64,000 bases of DNA from Parasphingorhabdus flavimaris (lineage in GTDB: Bacteria > Pseudomonadota > Alphaproteobacteria > Sphingomonadales > Sphingomonadaceae): assembly GCF_013371215.1 (NCBI RefSeq), contig NZ_JABWMH010000002.1:62001-126000 (forward strand), written 5' to 3'. A model generated the notes under the pieces. It had not been told where the DNA came from and did no database searches. It saw only the letters and a list, made by a program, of their open reading frames with translations. Each line of letters begins with the position of its first letter. Within the stretch, counting starts at the first letter, position 1. This document shows positions 17,194 through 25,850 of the stretch, in pieces. The position numbers were made by a program, and so were the translations under genes.

Positions 17194-18051
17194 TTGGACT
17201 TAGTATATCTGAATGGCGAATATGTGCCGAAGTCGTCGGCTAATATTTCGATATTTGACCGGGGCCTGCTGTTTTCCGACGCGGTCTATGAAGTAATTTC
17301 GGTGATAGACGACCGACTGATCGACATGGACCGACATGTCAGCCGGCTTGAACGGTCGCTTGGCGAACTTTCGATCAACGCTTTCGCCGACTGGACCGCG
17401 ATATCGCAATATCTGGTCGCGGAAAACAAGCTGAAGGAAGGCCTGATCTATCTGCAGGTGTCGCGCGGAGTGATGGACGAGCGCGAATATCGCTGGCCGG
17501 CACCGGACACCCCGCCGACAATATTCGCCTTTGCCCAGGAACGGGCGCTGCTCGAAAATCCGATGGCCAATCGGGGAATGCGCATCATCACCCGGCCCGA
17601 CCTGCGCTGGCAGCGCTGCGATATCAAGACGACCCAATTGCTTTATGCATCGCTGATGAAGATGGAGGCGGTGGCAGCCGGAGTAGACGATGTCTGGATG
17701 ACGCGGGATGATATGATCACCGAAGGCACATCCCAGAACGCGCATATCATCAGCAGTGACGGCGTGCTGATCTCGCACCAGCTCGATCGCCGGATCCTGC
17801 CCGGTGTCACCCGCATCGAGATGCTCGCGCAGGCAAGTGCGATGGAACTAATGGTCGAGGAACGCGCTTTCTCGATAGACGAGGCAAAAAACGCGGCTGA
17901 AGCGTTTGTTACGTCATCGACATTGCTGGTCATGCCGGTCGTCGAGATTGACGGCCACAGGATTGGTGATGGCAAACCGGGCGACCAAACAGGAAAAATC
18001 CGCCAAAACTATTTAGCTGCCGTTCAGAGAGCTTCGTCTACAACGAACTGA
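17194..18051 (+). CDS. dat: D-amino-acid transaminase (class IV, PLP)
   Basis: Fold-type IV PLP aminotransferase of 285 aa that interconverts D-amino acids and 2-oxo acids, e.g. D-Ala/D-Glu for the cell wall. The Schiff-base Lys falls at residue 145 within RCDIKTTQLL, the same position as in Bacillus D-AAT. The start FDRGLLFSDAVYEVI and the phosphate-binding region EGTSQNAHIIS are also typical. The only early start is TTG 17194, preceded by AGGGGCGGG. Branched-chain or aminodeoxychorismate relatives are less likely. Confidence 0.9.
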   Translation: MDLVYLNGEYVPKSSANISIFDRGLLFSDAVYEVISVIDDRLIDMDRHVSRLERSLGELSINAFADWTAISQYLVAENKLKEGLIYLQVSRGVMDEREYRWPAPDTPPTIFAFAQERALLENPMANRGMRIITRPDLRWQRCDIKTTQLLYASLMKMEAVAAGVDDVWMTRDDMITEGTSQNAHIISSDGVLISHQLDRRILPGVTRIEMLAQASAMELMVEERAFSIDEAKNAAEAFVTSSTLLVMPVVEIDGHRIGDGKPGDQTGKIRQNYLAAVQRASSTTN

Positions 18052-18067
18052 ATCAATGGAGATAAAT

Positions 18068-18781
18068 ATGAAATATTCGATCCTACTCGCCGGAGCAGCC
18101 TTGGCATTTGCGCCGATGAATATCGCGCAAGCCGCGAATGTCGAGATTGTCGCCCAGAATCCGGTCATCGAACTCAGCGTCTCCGAGCAGGTCGACAGCG
18201 CACCGGACACCGCCACCTTTAGCACCGGCGTGGAAACCAGAGCGCCGACCGCAACCCAGGCGCTGCGTGACAATTCGGTGCAGGCCCGCGCTGTAATCGA
18301 CCGTCTCAAGTCGCTCGGCATTGCCGAAAAGGATATTCAGACCACCGGCATCAATCTGCGGGCGGACTATGATTATGATCAGGAAAGCCGCCAGAACCGA
18401 TTCGTCGGCTATGTCGTTTCCAACCAGGTATCGGCGACCGTGAATGAGATTTCCAAGCTCGGCCAGATACTCGACGCGATCGTCAGCAGTGGTGCCACCA
18501 ATTTGAACGGTCCTTCTTTCTCGATCAGCGATGACAGCAAGTTGAAGGATGTGGCGCGGGAGCGCGCGCTTGCCAACGCAAAATCACGGGCGATGAGCTA
18601 TGCCCGGGCAGAGGGATATAGCGGTGTCCGCGTGCTTTCCATCAGCGAAGGCATGTCCCACCAGTCGGATGCACCCATGATGCGGATGGAGGCATCCGCG
18701 TCGAATTCTGCTCCGCCTGTCGCTCCGGGGCAGGTCGGAACGGTGGTGTCGCTCAACATAACATATGAAATGACTCGTTAA
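18068..18781 (+). CDS. SIMPL-domain (DUF541) periplasmic protein
   Basis: Secreted 237-aa protein. A signal peptide (MKYSILLAGAALAFAPMNIA, cleavage after AQA) precedes a SIMPL domain with the repeated pattern of DTATFSTGVETRAPTATQAL and RLKSLGIAEKDIQTTGINL. ATG 18068 follows a GGAG site at good distance; ATG 18056 would overlap that site. SIMPL proteins are linked to envelope and oxidative stress. Separated by 16 nt from the transaminase, possibly co-transcribed. Confidence 0.88.
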   Translation: MKYSILLAGAALAFAPMNIAQAANVEIVAQNPVIELSVSEQVDSAPDTATFSTGVETRAPTATQALRDNSVQARAVIDRLKSLGIAEKDIQTTGINLRADYDYDQESRQNRFVGYVVSNQVSATVNEISKLGQILDAIVSSGATNLNGPSFSISDDSKLKDVARERALANAKSRAMSYARAEGYSGVRVLSISEGMSHQSDAPMMRMEASASNSAPPVAPGQVGTVVSLNITYEMTR

Positions 18782-18843
18782 TCGAATCGTCTCTAGCCTG
18801 AACCCGCCATTCACCTGATGTTAAAACCGTCGAGCCTAGAAGG

Positions 18844-19158
18844 ATGAGGATGTTTAAGAAAACCACCTTTTTGACCCTTCTGGCGCTCGGCGTAGCCGCT
18901 GTAGCGCCGCAAATGGCGTCGTCCAAGGATCGTCGCGGCGAGCAGAACGAGGCGCGGGCACAAATGATGGCGGGCAAGGTGAAGTCGATCCGGTCGATAG
19001 AGAACCAGATTTTGCCGAGAATGGCAGGCAGCGAATATATCGGTCCGGAATTCGACCCGAACGCACTGGTTTATCGCCTGAAATTCATCCGCGACGGTCG
19101 GGTCCTGTTTGTCGACGTTGACGGCCGGACCGGTGCGATCCTGCGTCAGACCCGCTGA
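18844..19158 (+). CDS. PepSY-like small periplasmic protein
   Basis: A 104-aa protein with a signal peptide (cleavage about residue 26) and a PepSY-like C-terminal half: VYRLKFIRDGRVLFVDVDGR followed by TGAILRQTR. It lies 97 nt upstream of an OmpR-type regulator and sensor kinase. In rhizobia a small periplasmic protein, FeuN, inhibits the FeuPQ two-component system from a similar position; a comparable role here is inference. Confidence 0.75.
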   Translation: MRMFKKTTFLTLLALGVAAVAPQMASSKDRRGEQNEARAQMMAGKVKSIRSIENQILPRMAGSEYIGPEFDPNALVYRLKFIRDGRVLFVDVDGRTGAILRQTR

Positions 19159-19255
19159 TTCCTGTCGGCTATTCCCAATTTCTAAATCATTGTGCGTTTT
19201 CGCCATGGTGATATAGGCTATCCCAGATAAAACTGCACTATTTCGGAGGACAAGC

Positions 19256-19921
19256 ATGCGCGTCTTGATCGTTGAAGACGAACCCACGCTGGGGCAACAG
19301 CTCAAAGCGACACTGGAAGCCAACGGCTACGCCATTGATCTGTCGACGGACGGCGAGGACGGCCATTTCATGGGCTCGACCGAAGACTATGACGCGGTGA
19401 TCCTCGATCTCGGCCTGCCCGAGATTGACGGGCTGACCGTGCTCGATCGCTGGCGCAAGGAAGAGCGCAATTTTCCGGTGCTGGTGCTGACCGCCCGGGA
19501 CAGCTGGTCCGACAAGGTTGCCGGTCTTGATGCCGGTGCCGATGATTATCTCGCAAAACCTTTCCAGACCGAAGAGCTGATCGCCCGCCTGCGCGCGCTC
19601 ATCCGCCGCGCGTCGGGCAATGCTTCGTCGGAACTCACCGCGGGGGCCGTGCGCCTCGATACGCGGTCGGGCAAGGTTACGCTTGACGGCAGTCCGGTCA
19701 AGCTGACGGCACAGGAATATAAGCTTCTGTCCTATCTGATGCACCACAAGGGCAAGGTGGTTTCGCGGACCGAACTGATCGAGCATATTTACGATCAGGA
19801 TTTCGACCGCGATTCCAACACGATCGAAGTATTCGTCACCCGTATCCGCAAGAAACTCGGCGCGGATGTCATTTCAACCATTCGCGGGCTTGGCTATAGT
19901 CTAGAGGATCCTGAAGCCTGA
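19256..19921 (+). CDS. OmpR/PhoP-type response regulator
   Basis: Two-domain regulator of 221 aa. The receiver has the acidic pocket VEDE and the phospho-acceptor Asp51 in VILDLGLPEIDG, plus LTARDSW and the Lys of YLAKPF. The C-terminal winged helix ends VFVTRIRKKLGADVISTIRG. A GGAGGAC ribosome-binding site precedes ATG 19256. Paired with the kinase downstream; closest in type to PhoP/FeuP. Confidence 0.95.
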   Translation: MRVLIVEDEPTLGQQLKATLEANGYAIDLSTDGEDGHFMGSTEDYDAVILDLGLPEIDGLTVLDRWRKEERNFPVLVLTARDSWSDKVAGLDAGADDYLAKPFQTEELIARLRALIRRASGNASSELTAGAVRLDTRSGKVTLDGSPVKLTAQEYKLLSYLMHHKGKVVSRTELIEHIYDQDFDRDSNTIEVFVTRIRKKLGADVISTIRGLGYSLEDPEA

Positions 19922-20016
19922 ATGAGCCAGCCCAGATAGATCTTCCGGTCGATGACAAGGCGCCGACAACCCGTGATCGACTAGGTACCCGGACCACTGG
20001 CTCCCTCGGTCGCCGG

Positions 20017-21336
20017 ATGATCGGGATAGCAGCAGCATGGATTGTGATCCTGCTGTTCGGCGGCGGCTTCGCGCTCGACCGGGTGCTCAACGATGCGGTA
20101 ACCCGCAATTTCGACAATCAGCTGGAATATGTGCTGACCGCGATGATCGCCTCGGCCGAGATCGGCCCCGATGGAGAGGTATTCCTCAATCGGCCGCTCG
20201 GAGACCAACGCTTTCTCGAGCCCAACAGCGGGCTGTACTGGCAGATTAGCGGCAGAGGCCATGACGATTTCCCCTCCCGGTCCCTGTGGGACCGCACGCT
20301 GGAATCGAACATTACCCATGATGATCGCGAAACGCATATCTATGACAGCAATCAGTTTGCCGACGAACCGTTGCGGTTGCTCGAGCGCACGATCATTCTG
20401 CCCGACTCCGAAACCAAATGGCTGTTTCAGGTCGCGCAAAGCCGCGATGGTCTTGATGCCCAGATCGCCAATATTCGATCGATCCTGATCAACAGCTTTC
20501 TGATCCTCGCACTGGGACTGATCGGCATGGCCGCGCTGCAGACGCTCTATGGTCTTTGGCCATTGCGCAAAATCCGGATTGCCATCGCCGCCATGCGGAC
20601 GGGCCAGCAGCGCCGGGTGGTCGAACCGATGCCCAACGAAGTCACCCCGATGGTCGACGAACTCAACGCCTTGCTCGACCATAATGAAAAACAGGCAGAA
20701 GAAGCGCGGCGGCACGCCGGCAATCTGGCCCATGCGTTGAAAACCCCGCTGACGGTGATCATGAACAGCGCGACCGCCAAGGCCGACGACCTGGCCGACA
20801 CGGTAATCCGCGAAGCCGGCGTGATGCGGCGGCAGGTCGACCATCATCTCGCCCGGGCACGCGCCGTGGGCCGACGCGGCCATGCCCACAGCCGCGCCAA
20901 GGTCTGGCAGAGCCTGCAGGCTGTCGAACGCGCAGTCGGACGGCTCTATTCGCACGTCCGGATCGATATTGACGGCGACAAGGATGCGTTTGTCGCGGTC
21001 GAGCGGCAGGACCTGGACGAAATGATCGGCAATCTGGTCGAAAATGCCGCGAAATATGGAGGCGGCAGCGTCTTTGTCACGGTTGAAACCGGTGACAGTT
21101 TTGTCGAATTGCTGATCGAGGATGACGGCAACGGTATTCCCGAAAAGGATCGCCAGCGCATATTCGACCGCGGCGCGCGTTTGGACAGTGGAAAGCCGGG
21201 TACCGGCCTCGGCCTCGCAATCGTCCGGGACGTCGCAGAAATTTACGAGGGATCGGTATCGCTCGAAGAGAGCGAAGATCTTGGTGGGTTGCTGGTGCGG
21301 TTGAGATTGCCCAAATGCGAAAGCGTTGAGTCCTAG
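20017..21336 (+). CDS. PhoQ/FeuQ-type sensor histidine kinase (start uncertain)
   Basis: Membrane kinase of at least 439 aa. Two membrane helices (about 1-22 and 158-178) flank a periplasmic sensor of about 130 residues; then HAMP-like sequence, the phospho-acceptor His in GNLAHALKTPLTV, and an HATPase domain with NLVENAAKYGGG, DDGNGIPEKD and GTGLGLAIVRDV. ATG 20017 starts directly in the first helix, but the frame stays open back to 19915 and encodes an Arg-rich stretch typical of a kinase N-terminus, without ATG, GTG or TTG. The 3' end overlaps the convergent chorismate mutase by 4 nt. Confidence 0.9.
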   Translation: MIGIAAAWIVILLFGGGFALDRVLNDAVTRNFDNQLEYVLTAMIASAEIGPDGEVFLNRPLGDQRFLEPNSGLYWQISGRGHDDFPSRSLWDRTLESNITHDDRETHIYDSNQFADEPLRLLERTIILPDSETKWLFQVAQSRDGLDAQIANIRSILINSFLILALGLIGMAALQTLYGLWPLRKIRIAIAAMRTGQQRRVVEPMPNEVTPMVDELNALLDHNEKQAEEARRHAGNLAHALKTPLTVIMNSATAKADDLADTVIREAGVMRRQVDHHLARARAVGRRGHAHSRAKVWQSLQAVERAVGRLYSHVRIDIDGDKDAFVAVERQDLDEMIGNLVENAAKYGGGSVFVTVETGDSFVELLIEDDGNGIPEKDRQRIFDRGARLDSGKPGTGLGLAIVRDVAEIYEGSVSLEESEDLGGLLVRLRLPKCESVES

Positions 21337-21617
21337 TCGGCTTCGGCCTTGATCCGTTCGTGATGGCGGATCACTTCATCGATGATGAAGCGCAGGAATT
21401 TCTCCGAAAATTCGGGATCGAGATTGGCGTCGCTGGCAAGCTGTCGCAAGCGGGCTATCTGTTCCTGTTCCCGGCCGGCGTCCGCCGGCGGGAGATTATT
21501 CTTCGCCTTATACTCGCCAACCGCCTGGGTTACCTTGAATCGCTCGGCCAGCATGAACACCAGTGCTGCGTCGATATTGTTGATGCTTTCGCGAAATTGT
21601 TGCAGCTTTTCGTCCAT
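21333..21617 (-). CDS. Chorismate mutase (AroQ type)
   Basis: Helical enzyme of 94 aa converting chorismate to prephenate for Phe/Tyr synthesis. Visible elements are FRESINNIDAALVFMLAERF (helix 1), the catalytic Lys region VGEYKAKNNLPPADAGREQE and the C-terminal helix FLRFIIDEVIRHHERIK. Start at 21617 (MDEKLQQF); the upstream extension lacks homology. No signal peptide, so cytoplasmic. Divergent from the polyprenyl synthase. Confidence 0.9.
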   Translation of the reverse strand: MDEKLQQFRESINNIDAALVFMLAERFKVTQAVGEYKAKNNLPPADAGREQEQIARLRQLASDANLDPEFSEKFLRFIIDEVIRHHERIKAEAD

Positions 21618-21733
21618 GTCTCGTCGCCTGATTGTCGCCCGCCGCGGATTTGATCCCGGATGTGTGGGATGCAACCGGACTGGTCCTGATTTCACTTGCC
21701 TTATCCCTAGTGACTTGCCACATCCGGTGCAAC

Positions 21734-22747
21734 ATGTCAGCAACGGTCCATCATCTCGGGCGGGACTCCGCACCTTCGCTAGAACCCATCATGTCACTGG
21801 TCGCCAGCGACATGAATCAGGTCAACAGCGTGATTCTGGACCGCATGCAGTCCGAAATTCCTCTTATCCCGGAACTGGCAGGTCATCTGATTGCCGGTGG
21901 CGGCAAGCGCATGCGCCCGATGCTGACACTGGCTGCTGCCAAGCTGATCGGCTATGCGGGCACTCGTCACTTCAAGCTCGCGGCGGCGGTCGAGTTTATC
22001 CATACCGCGACCCTGCTGCACGATGATGTTGTTGACGGCTCAGACTTGCGGCGCGGCAAGGCTGCTGCAAATCTGATTTTCGGCAATCCCGCCACTGTAT
22101 TGGTCGGCGATTTCCTGTTCAGCCGTGCCTTTGAACTGATGGTCGAAGACGGCTCCCTCAAGGTATTGAAAATATTATCAAATGCGTCGGCCGTTATCGC
22201 CGAAGGGGAGGTCAATCAACTGACCGCCCAGCGCAAGATCGATACCAGCGAAGACCGCTATCTCGATATTATCGGCGCGAAAACCGCCGCATTATTTGCC
22301 GCCGCCAGCCGGATATCGGCGGTTGTCGCAGAATGCGATGAAGAGGTCGAGCTGGCGCTGGACAGCTATGGCCGCAATCTCGGCATTGCGTTTCAACTGG
22401 TTGACGACGCGATCGACTATAGTTCCGATCGGGAGACCATGGGCAAGGATGCCGGTGACGATTTCCGCGAAGGCAAGGTCACCCTGCCGGTCATTCTGGC
22501 TTATGCACGCGGCAGCGAGGAAGATCGCAAATTCTGGAAAGATGCGATCATCGGCCACAAATCCTCGGACGAGGATCTGGGCCGTGCAACCGGATTGCTG
22601 CGTTCGACCGGCGCAATTGACGATACAATGTCGCGGGCCCGCCATTACGGCCAGCGGGCGATTGATGCTCTGGGTATTTTTCCTTCCGGCAAAGCCCGGG
22701 AAGCAATGACCGAAGCAGTTGAATTTGCCATTTCCCGCGCCTATTGA
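21734..22747 (+). CDS. ispB: Polyprenyl (octaprenyl/decaprenyl) diphosphate synthase
   Basis: Long-chain trans-prenyltransferase of 337 aa making the ubiquinone side chain. Both Asp-rich motifs are present: LLHDDVVDGSDLRRGK (first) and FQLVDDAIDYSSDRETMGKD (second), with GGGKRMRPMLTL near the N-terminus. ATG 21734 is selected because homology starts there. Chain length cannot be read with certainty; C50 ubiquinone is usual in Sphingomonadales. Confidence 0.93.
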   Translation: MSATVHHLGRDSAPSLEPIMSLVASDMNQVNSVILDRMQSEIPLIPELAGHLIAGGGKRMRPMLTLAAAKLIGYAGTRHFKLAAAVEFIHTATLLHDDVVDGSDLRRGKAAANLIFGNPATVLVGDFLFSRAFELMVEDGSLKVLKILSNASAVIAEGEVNQLTAQRKIDTSEDRYLDIIGAKTAALFAAASRISAVVAECDEEVELALDSYGRNLGIAFQLVDDAIDYSSDRETMGKDAGDDFREGKVTLPVILAYARGSEEDRKFWKDAIIGHKSSDEDLGRATGLLRSTGAIDDTMSRARHYGQRAIDALGIFPSGKAREAMTEAVEFAISRAY

Positions 22748-22771
22748 GGCGTTTCAGGACAGGAACGAAAC

Positions 22772-23050
22772 ATGGCTGCACGAATCTATCAAATTCCCAG
22801 AAACGCAATGCAGTCGGGCAGGGCCCTGACCGACAAATGGGTATTGGAGTTTGAACCGTCAGAGCCCCGCAAGCCCGACCCTCTGACCGGTTGGGCCGGG
22901 TCTGGCGATACCCAGCGGCAGGTTGAGCTGCACTTCGACAGCTGCGATGCTGCAAAGGCTTATGCCGACAAGCACGCGATTGCCTATGCGATCATTCCAA
23001 CGCCGCACAAGACCTTGAAGATTCAGGCTTACGCGGACAATTTCCGCTAA
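22772..23050 (+). CDS. NDUFS4-like ETC complex I subunit
   Basis: A 92-aa accessory subunit of NADH:ubiquinone oxidoreductase, an alphaproteobacterial homologue of mitochondrial NDUFS4 (18 kDa). The core reads ARIYQIPRNAMQSGRALTDK then WVLEFEPSEPRKPDPLTGW and ends near KTLKIQAYADNF, as in the family. No signal peptide; a matrix-side position is expected. It stands alone, 24 nt after ispB, away from any nuo operon. Confidence 0.92.
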   Translation: MAARIYQIPRNAMQSGRALTDKWVLEFEPSEPRKPDPLTGWAGSGDTQRQVELHFDSCDAAKAYADKHAIAYAIIPTPHKTLKIQAYADNFR

Positions 23051-23085
23051 TCAGGCGTTTCCCTCGCGTGGCGCCTCCAGGTTGC

Positions 23086-23610
23086 CTATGAAAATGGGAA
23101 AAACAACAGGAGTTTGACGTCGATCGCAAGACCGGCCTGGCGTTTGGTTGCGATGAAATCACCCAGTTCGGTCAATGCCACGCGGTGAACGGTGATATCC
23201 TCTCCGTCAGTTCCGCCGCCATCGCCGACTTTTGTCAGTCCGCTGGCCTTGAACAGCGAAAAGCTTTCCGACACCATTCCCGGTGATGAATAAAATTCTC
23301 CGCAATTCTCGATTGTTGCAGCGCGATAGCCGGTTTCTTCTTCCAGCTCGCGAACCGCAGCAAGCGAGGCGTCTTCATCGGGATTATCATCATGGTCGCC
23401 GACCAGTCCGGCCGGGAGCTCGATGCAGGATTTGCCAAGCGGCACGCGATATTGCTCGACCAGAAGCACATGCCCTTCGTCGATCGCCAGAATCACCGCA
23501 GCCCGGATACCGCGACTGCGGGACACATATTCCCACTTGCCTTCGCGCTTGGCCGTGATGAAGCGGCCTTCCCACATGATCTCGGTCTTTGCGGCCTTTT
23601 CGGTGCTCAA
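23086..23610 (-). CDS. Nudix hydrolase, ADP-ribose pyrophosphatase type
   Basis: Soluble 174-aa hydrolase of nucleoside diphosphate derivatives. The ADP-ribose-type lead-in LLVEQYRVPLGKSCIELPAG precedes the Nudix box AAVRELEEETGYRA. Between the first Gly and the REL block there is an insertion (VGDHDDNPDEDASL), longer than in the standard box. The start overlaps the stop of the TPM gene upstream by 4 nt, so it is the last gene of the lemA-TPM-TPM operon. Confidence 0.88.
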   Translation of the reverse strand: MSTEKAAKTEIMWEGRFITAKREGKWEYVSRSRGIRAAVILAIDEGHVLLVEQYRVPLGKSCIELPAGLVGDHDDNPDEDASLAAVRELEEETGYRAATIENCGEFYSSPGMVSESFSLFKASGLTKVGDGGGTDGEDITVHRVALTELGDFIATKRQAGLAIDVKLLLFFPFS

Positions 23611-24284
23611 AGTTCAATCAGCCGGTCGGGTAGCTCGTTCGGGTTCTGATCGGTCTTGGGGAAATGCTCGGCCAGTACAAGACCCATTTGCCGTACCGCT
23701 TCGGCCATGCCTTCGCCCGGCGTGCCGGCTCGCACCAGATCAATCATCGCAACCATTGCATCGCCCCAGATGACGGGCTCTACTTTCGCGACAATGGCTT
23801 CGTCGGCCACGATTTCCGCCCGATGTTCGCGCATCGATAGATAAAGCAGGATGCCGGTGCGACCGACGGTCCGGTGATCGGTCGACACCCGGAACAGGGA
23901 TATCGCACGTTTGCGTACCCGCGCTTTTTTGATCGGGGGTGGAATCAGTAGGAAAAGCAAAGGCTTCCACACCAGAATCAGCCGCGTGCCGAAAAATTTC
24001 AGCGCGGTAAATATAAACAGGGTCCAATAGGGGAGGGCAGTGATCCCGCTCCAGCCGTCGGCCAGCCAGTCAATTATGCCCAGATAGATTTCCGGGAACA
24101 GGCTGATGACCAGCAAGGCCGTCAGCGCCACCAGACCGGATATGGCCCAGGCGACATCGCCATAATGGTCGGATTCACCGGTCACGATGGTGACGATCTC
24201 TCCGTCGGTGCTCTTTTCAGCGAGCGAAACGGCGGACGTGACGATCTTGTGATCGTCCGGTGTAAACTGATTCACTTTGCTCAT
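23607..24284 (-). CDS. TPM-domain membrane protein
   Basis: 225-aa member of the TPM (YgcG/DUF477) family lacking a signal peptide. The domain is split by two hydrophobic segments: VAWAISGLVALTALLVISLF and LPYWTLFIFTALKFFG. Distal motifs are RTVGRTGILLYLSMREHRAE and VWGDAMVAMI. The ATG overlaps the end of the preceding TPM gene by 1 nt (TAATG). It accompanies lemA and a secreted TPM protein, a known genomic trio of unknown function. Confidence 0.85.
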   Translation of the reverse strand: MSKVNQFTPDDHKIVTSAVSLAEKSTDGEIVTIVTGESDHYGDVAWAISGLVALTALLVISLFPEIYLGIIDWLADGWSGITALPYWTLFIFTALKFFGTRLILVWKPLLFLLIPPPIKKARVRKRAISLFRVSTDHRTVGRTGILLYLSMREHRAEIVADEAIVAKVEPVIWGDAMVAMIDLVRAGTPGEGMAEAVRQMGLVLAEHFPKTDQNPNELPDRLIEL

Positions 24285-25114
24285 TACCAGCCCCCCGATG
24301 CGCCGCCGCCGCCAAAGCTGCCGCCGCCTCCGCCGAAACTGCCGCCCCCGAAACCGCCACCGCCGCCGAAGCCGCTGCTACCGCTGCTGCCACCGCCCCA
24401 ACCGGATCCGCCGCCCCAGATAACCACGGGACCGGCTCCGTGGCGATAGCGTTTGCCACCGCGGTTGGAGAACATCGGAATGAGAACAAAGAAAACCAAA
24501 ACGAAAATCCAGAAAACCGCCAGGCCGATATTATCGCCATCACCCTTTCCGGCATGCTGGCTGGCCTGCTGGGCAATTGCGCGTGCCTCTTCTTCCGGCA
24601 GAACCAGCTGGTTCGATATCCGGTCCACGCCGGCAATAATGCCGCCGGCCATATCGTTGTTGCGAAACTGGGGCAGGATGTCATTCTGGATGATCATGCT
24701 CGACAGCGCATCGGTCATGATGCCTTCCAGCCCATAGCCGACCTCGACGCGCACCTTGCGTTCGTTGGGCGCGACCAGAAGGACTAGGCCATTATCCTTC
24801 TCGGTCTCGCCTTTCCCGTCCTGTCCGATGCCCCATGTGCGACCAAGCTGATAGCCATAGTCGGCGATATCATAGCCTTCGAGGCTGTTGACCGTCGCAA
24901 CCACAAGCTGGCGGTTCGACTGGGTCTCCAGCGCCGCAAGCTTCGCGGTGAGCTCAGATTCCTGTGCAGGATTGAGCAGATCCGCCTGGTCGACCACGCG
25001 GCCGGTCAGTTCCGGAAAGCTTTGGGCAAAAGCCGGGCTGGTGACCGCCAGAAAGGCGATCACCAGGCCGACAATGACCGTCTTGACGGGCCGCATGGAT
25101 ATAGGAGCAGCCAC
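24284..25114 (-). CDS. Secreted TPM-domain protein (YgcG-like) with Gly-rich tail
   Basis: 276 aa: signal peptide (cleavage near FAQSFP), TPM domain (TGRVVDQADLLNPAQESELT; GYQLGRTWGIGQDGKGEKDN-type segment at about residues 90-105), a membrane helix (LAVFWIFVLVFFVLIPM) and a C-terminus of about 50 residues made almost only of Gly and Ser. The start is GTG 25114, 2 nt after the lemA stop; ATG 25096 is an alternative. The tail probably faces the cytoplasm. The family has been linked to thylakoid repair in plants, but the bacterial role is unclear. Confidence 0.88.
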   Translation of the reverse strand: MAAPISMRPVKTVIVGLVIAFLAVTSPAFAQSFPELTGRVVDQADLLNPAQESELTAKLAALETQSNRQLVVATVNSLEGYDIADYGYQLGRTWGIGQDGKGETEKDNGLVLLVAPNERKVRVEVGYGLEGIMTDALSSMIIQNDILPQFRNNDMAGGIIAGVDRISNQLVLPEEEARAIAQQASQHAGKGDGDNIGLAVFWIFVLVFFVLIPMFSNRGGKRYRHGAGPVVIWGGGSGWGGGSSGSSGFGGGGGFGGGSFGGGGGSFGGGGASGGW

Positions 25115-25116
25115 TT

Positions 25117-25707
25117 CTAGAATTTCACTTCAGGAGCTTCGTCCGCGCCTTCTGTGGTTGCGGCAAAAGGTTCCATCGGCTCGGCACCGTGGATGATCTT
25201 TGCGCCGATGATATCGGGGAAGGTGCGGATCGTCGTATTATATTCGCGGACCGCTTCGTTATAATCGCGGCGGGCGACATTGATCCGGTTTTCCGTGCCT
25301 TCCAGCTGGCTTTGCAGCGCGAGGAAATTCTGATTGGATTTAAGATCGGGATAAGCTTCGACCGTCGCCATCAAGCGTCCCAGGCCCTGTGACAGCGCGC
25401 CTTGCGCAGCTGCAAATTCCTGAACCTTCGCGGGATCGCCAAGATCATCGGCACTAAGCTGGATGGACGTTGCTTTTGCCCGGGCTTCGACCACGGCGGT
25501 CAGGGTATCCTGTTCCTGGGTCGCAAAGCCTTTCACGGTTTCGACAAGATTGGGGATGAGATCGGCACGGCGCTGATAGGTGCTTTCGACGTCCGCCCAT
25601 TTGGCTTTCGCATTTTCTTCCGCCGTCGGCACGCTGTTGATTCCGCAGGCGCTCAGCGACAGGGCCACGGCCGGCACCACCAGAATTTTGATCAGTTTAT
25701 TCAGCAT
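25117..25707 (-). CDS. lemA: LemA-family lipoprotein
   Basis: 196-aa membrane-anchored helical protein. ATG 25707 has GGAGGG about 9 nt upstream and opens a lipoprotein signal with lipobox SLSAC (Cys21). The LemA core is clear: YQRRADLIPNLVETVKGFA, the run AYPDLKSNQNFLALQSQLEG and RRDYNEAVREYNTTIRTFP. First gene of the lemA-TPM-TPM-nudix operon; no LemA enzymatic activity is known. Confidence 0.93.
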   Translation of the reverse strand: MLNKLIKILVVPAVALSLSACGINSVPTAEENAKAKWADVESTYQRRADLIPNLVETVKGFATQEQDTLTAVVEARAKATSIQLSADDLGDPAKVQEFAAAQGALSQGLGRLMATVEAYPDLKSNQNFLALQSQLEGTENRINVARRDYNEAVREYNTTIRTFPDIIGAKIIHGAEPMEPFAATTEGADEAPEVKF

Positions 25708-25850
25708 GTTTGAAATCCCTCCATCCACACGGCGAAACGCCGTTATAGTTTGTAAAAATAGGTATCAATCGACGCTTTTGCAACGACTTCGCTCGACTAT
25801 TGCGAATTTTTCACCCATTTACACGCCTTTATAAATGGATGGGAAGTGAT

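Noticed and set aside
24165-24449. Proline-rich plus-strand frame
   Set aside because: It is the complement of the Gly/Ser tail of the TPM protein.
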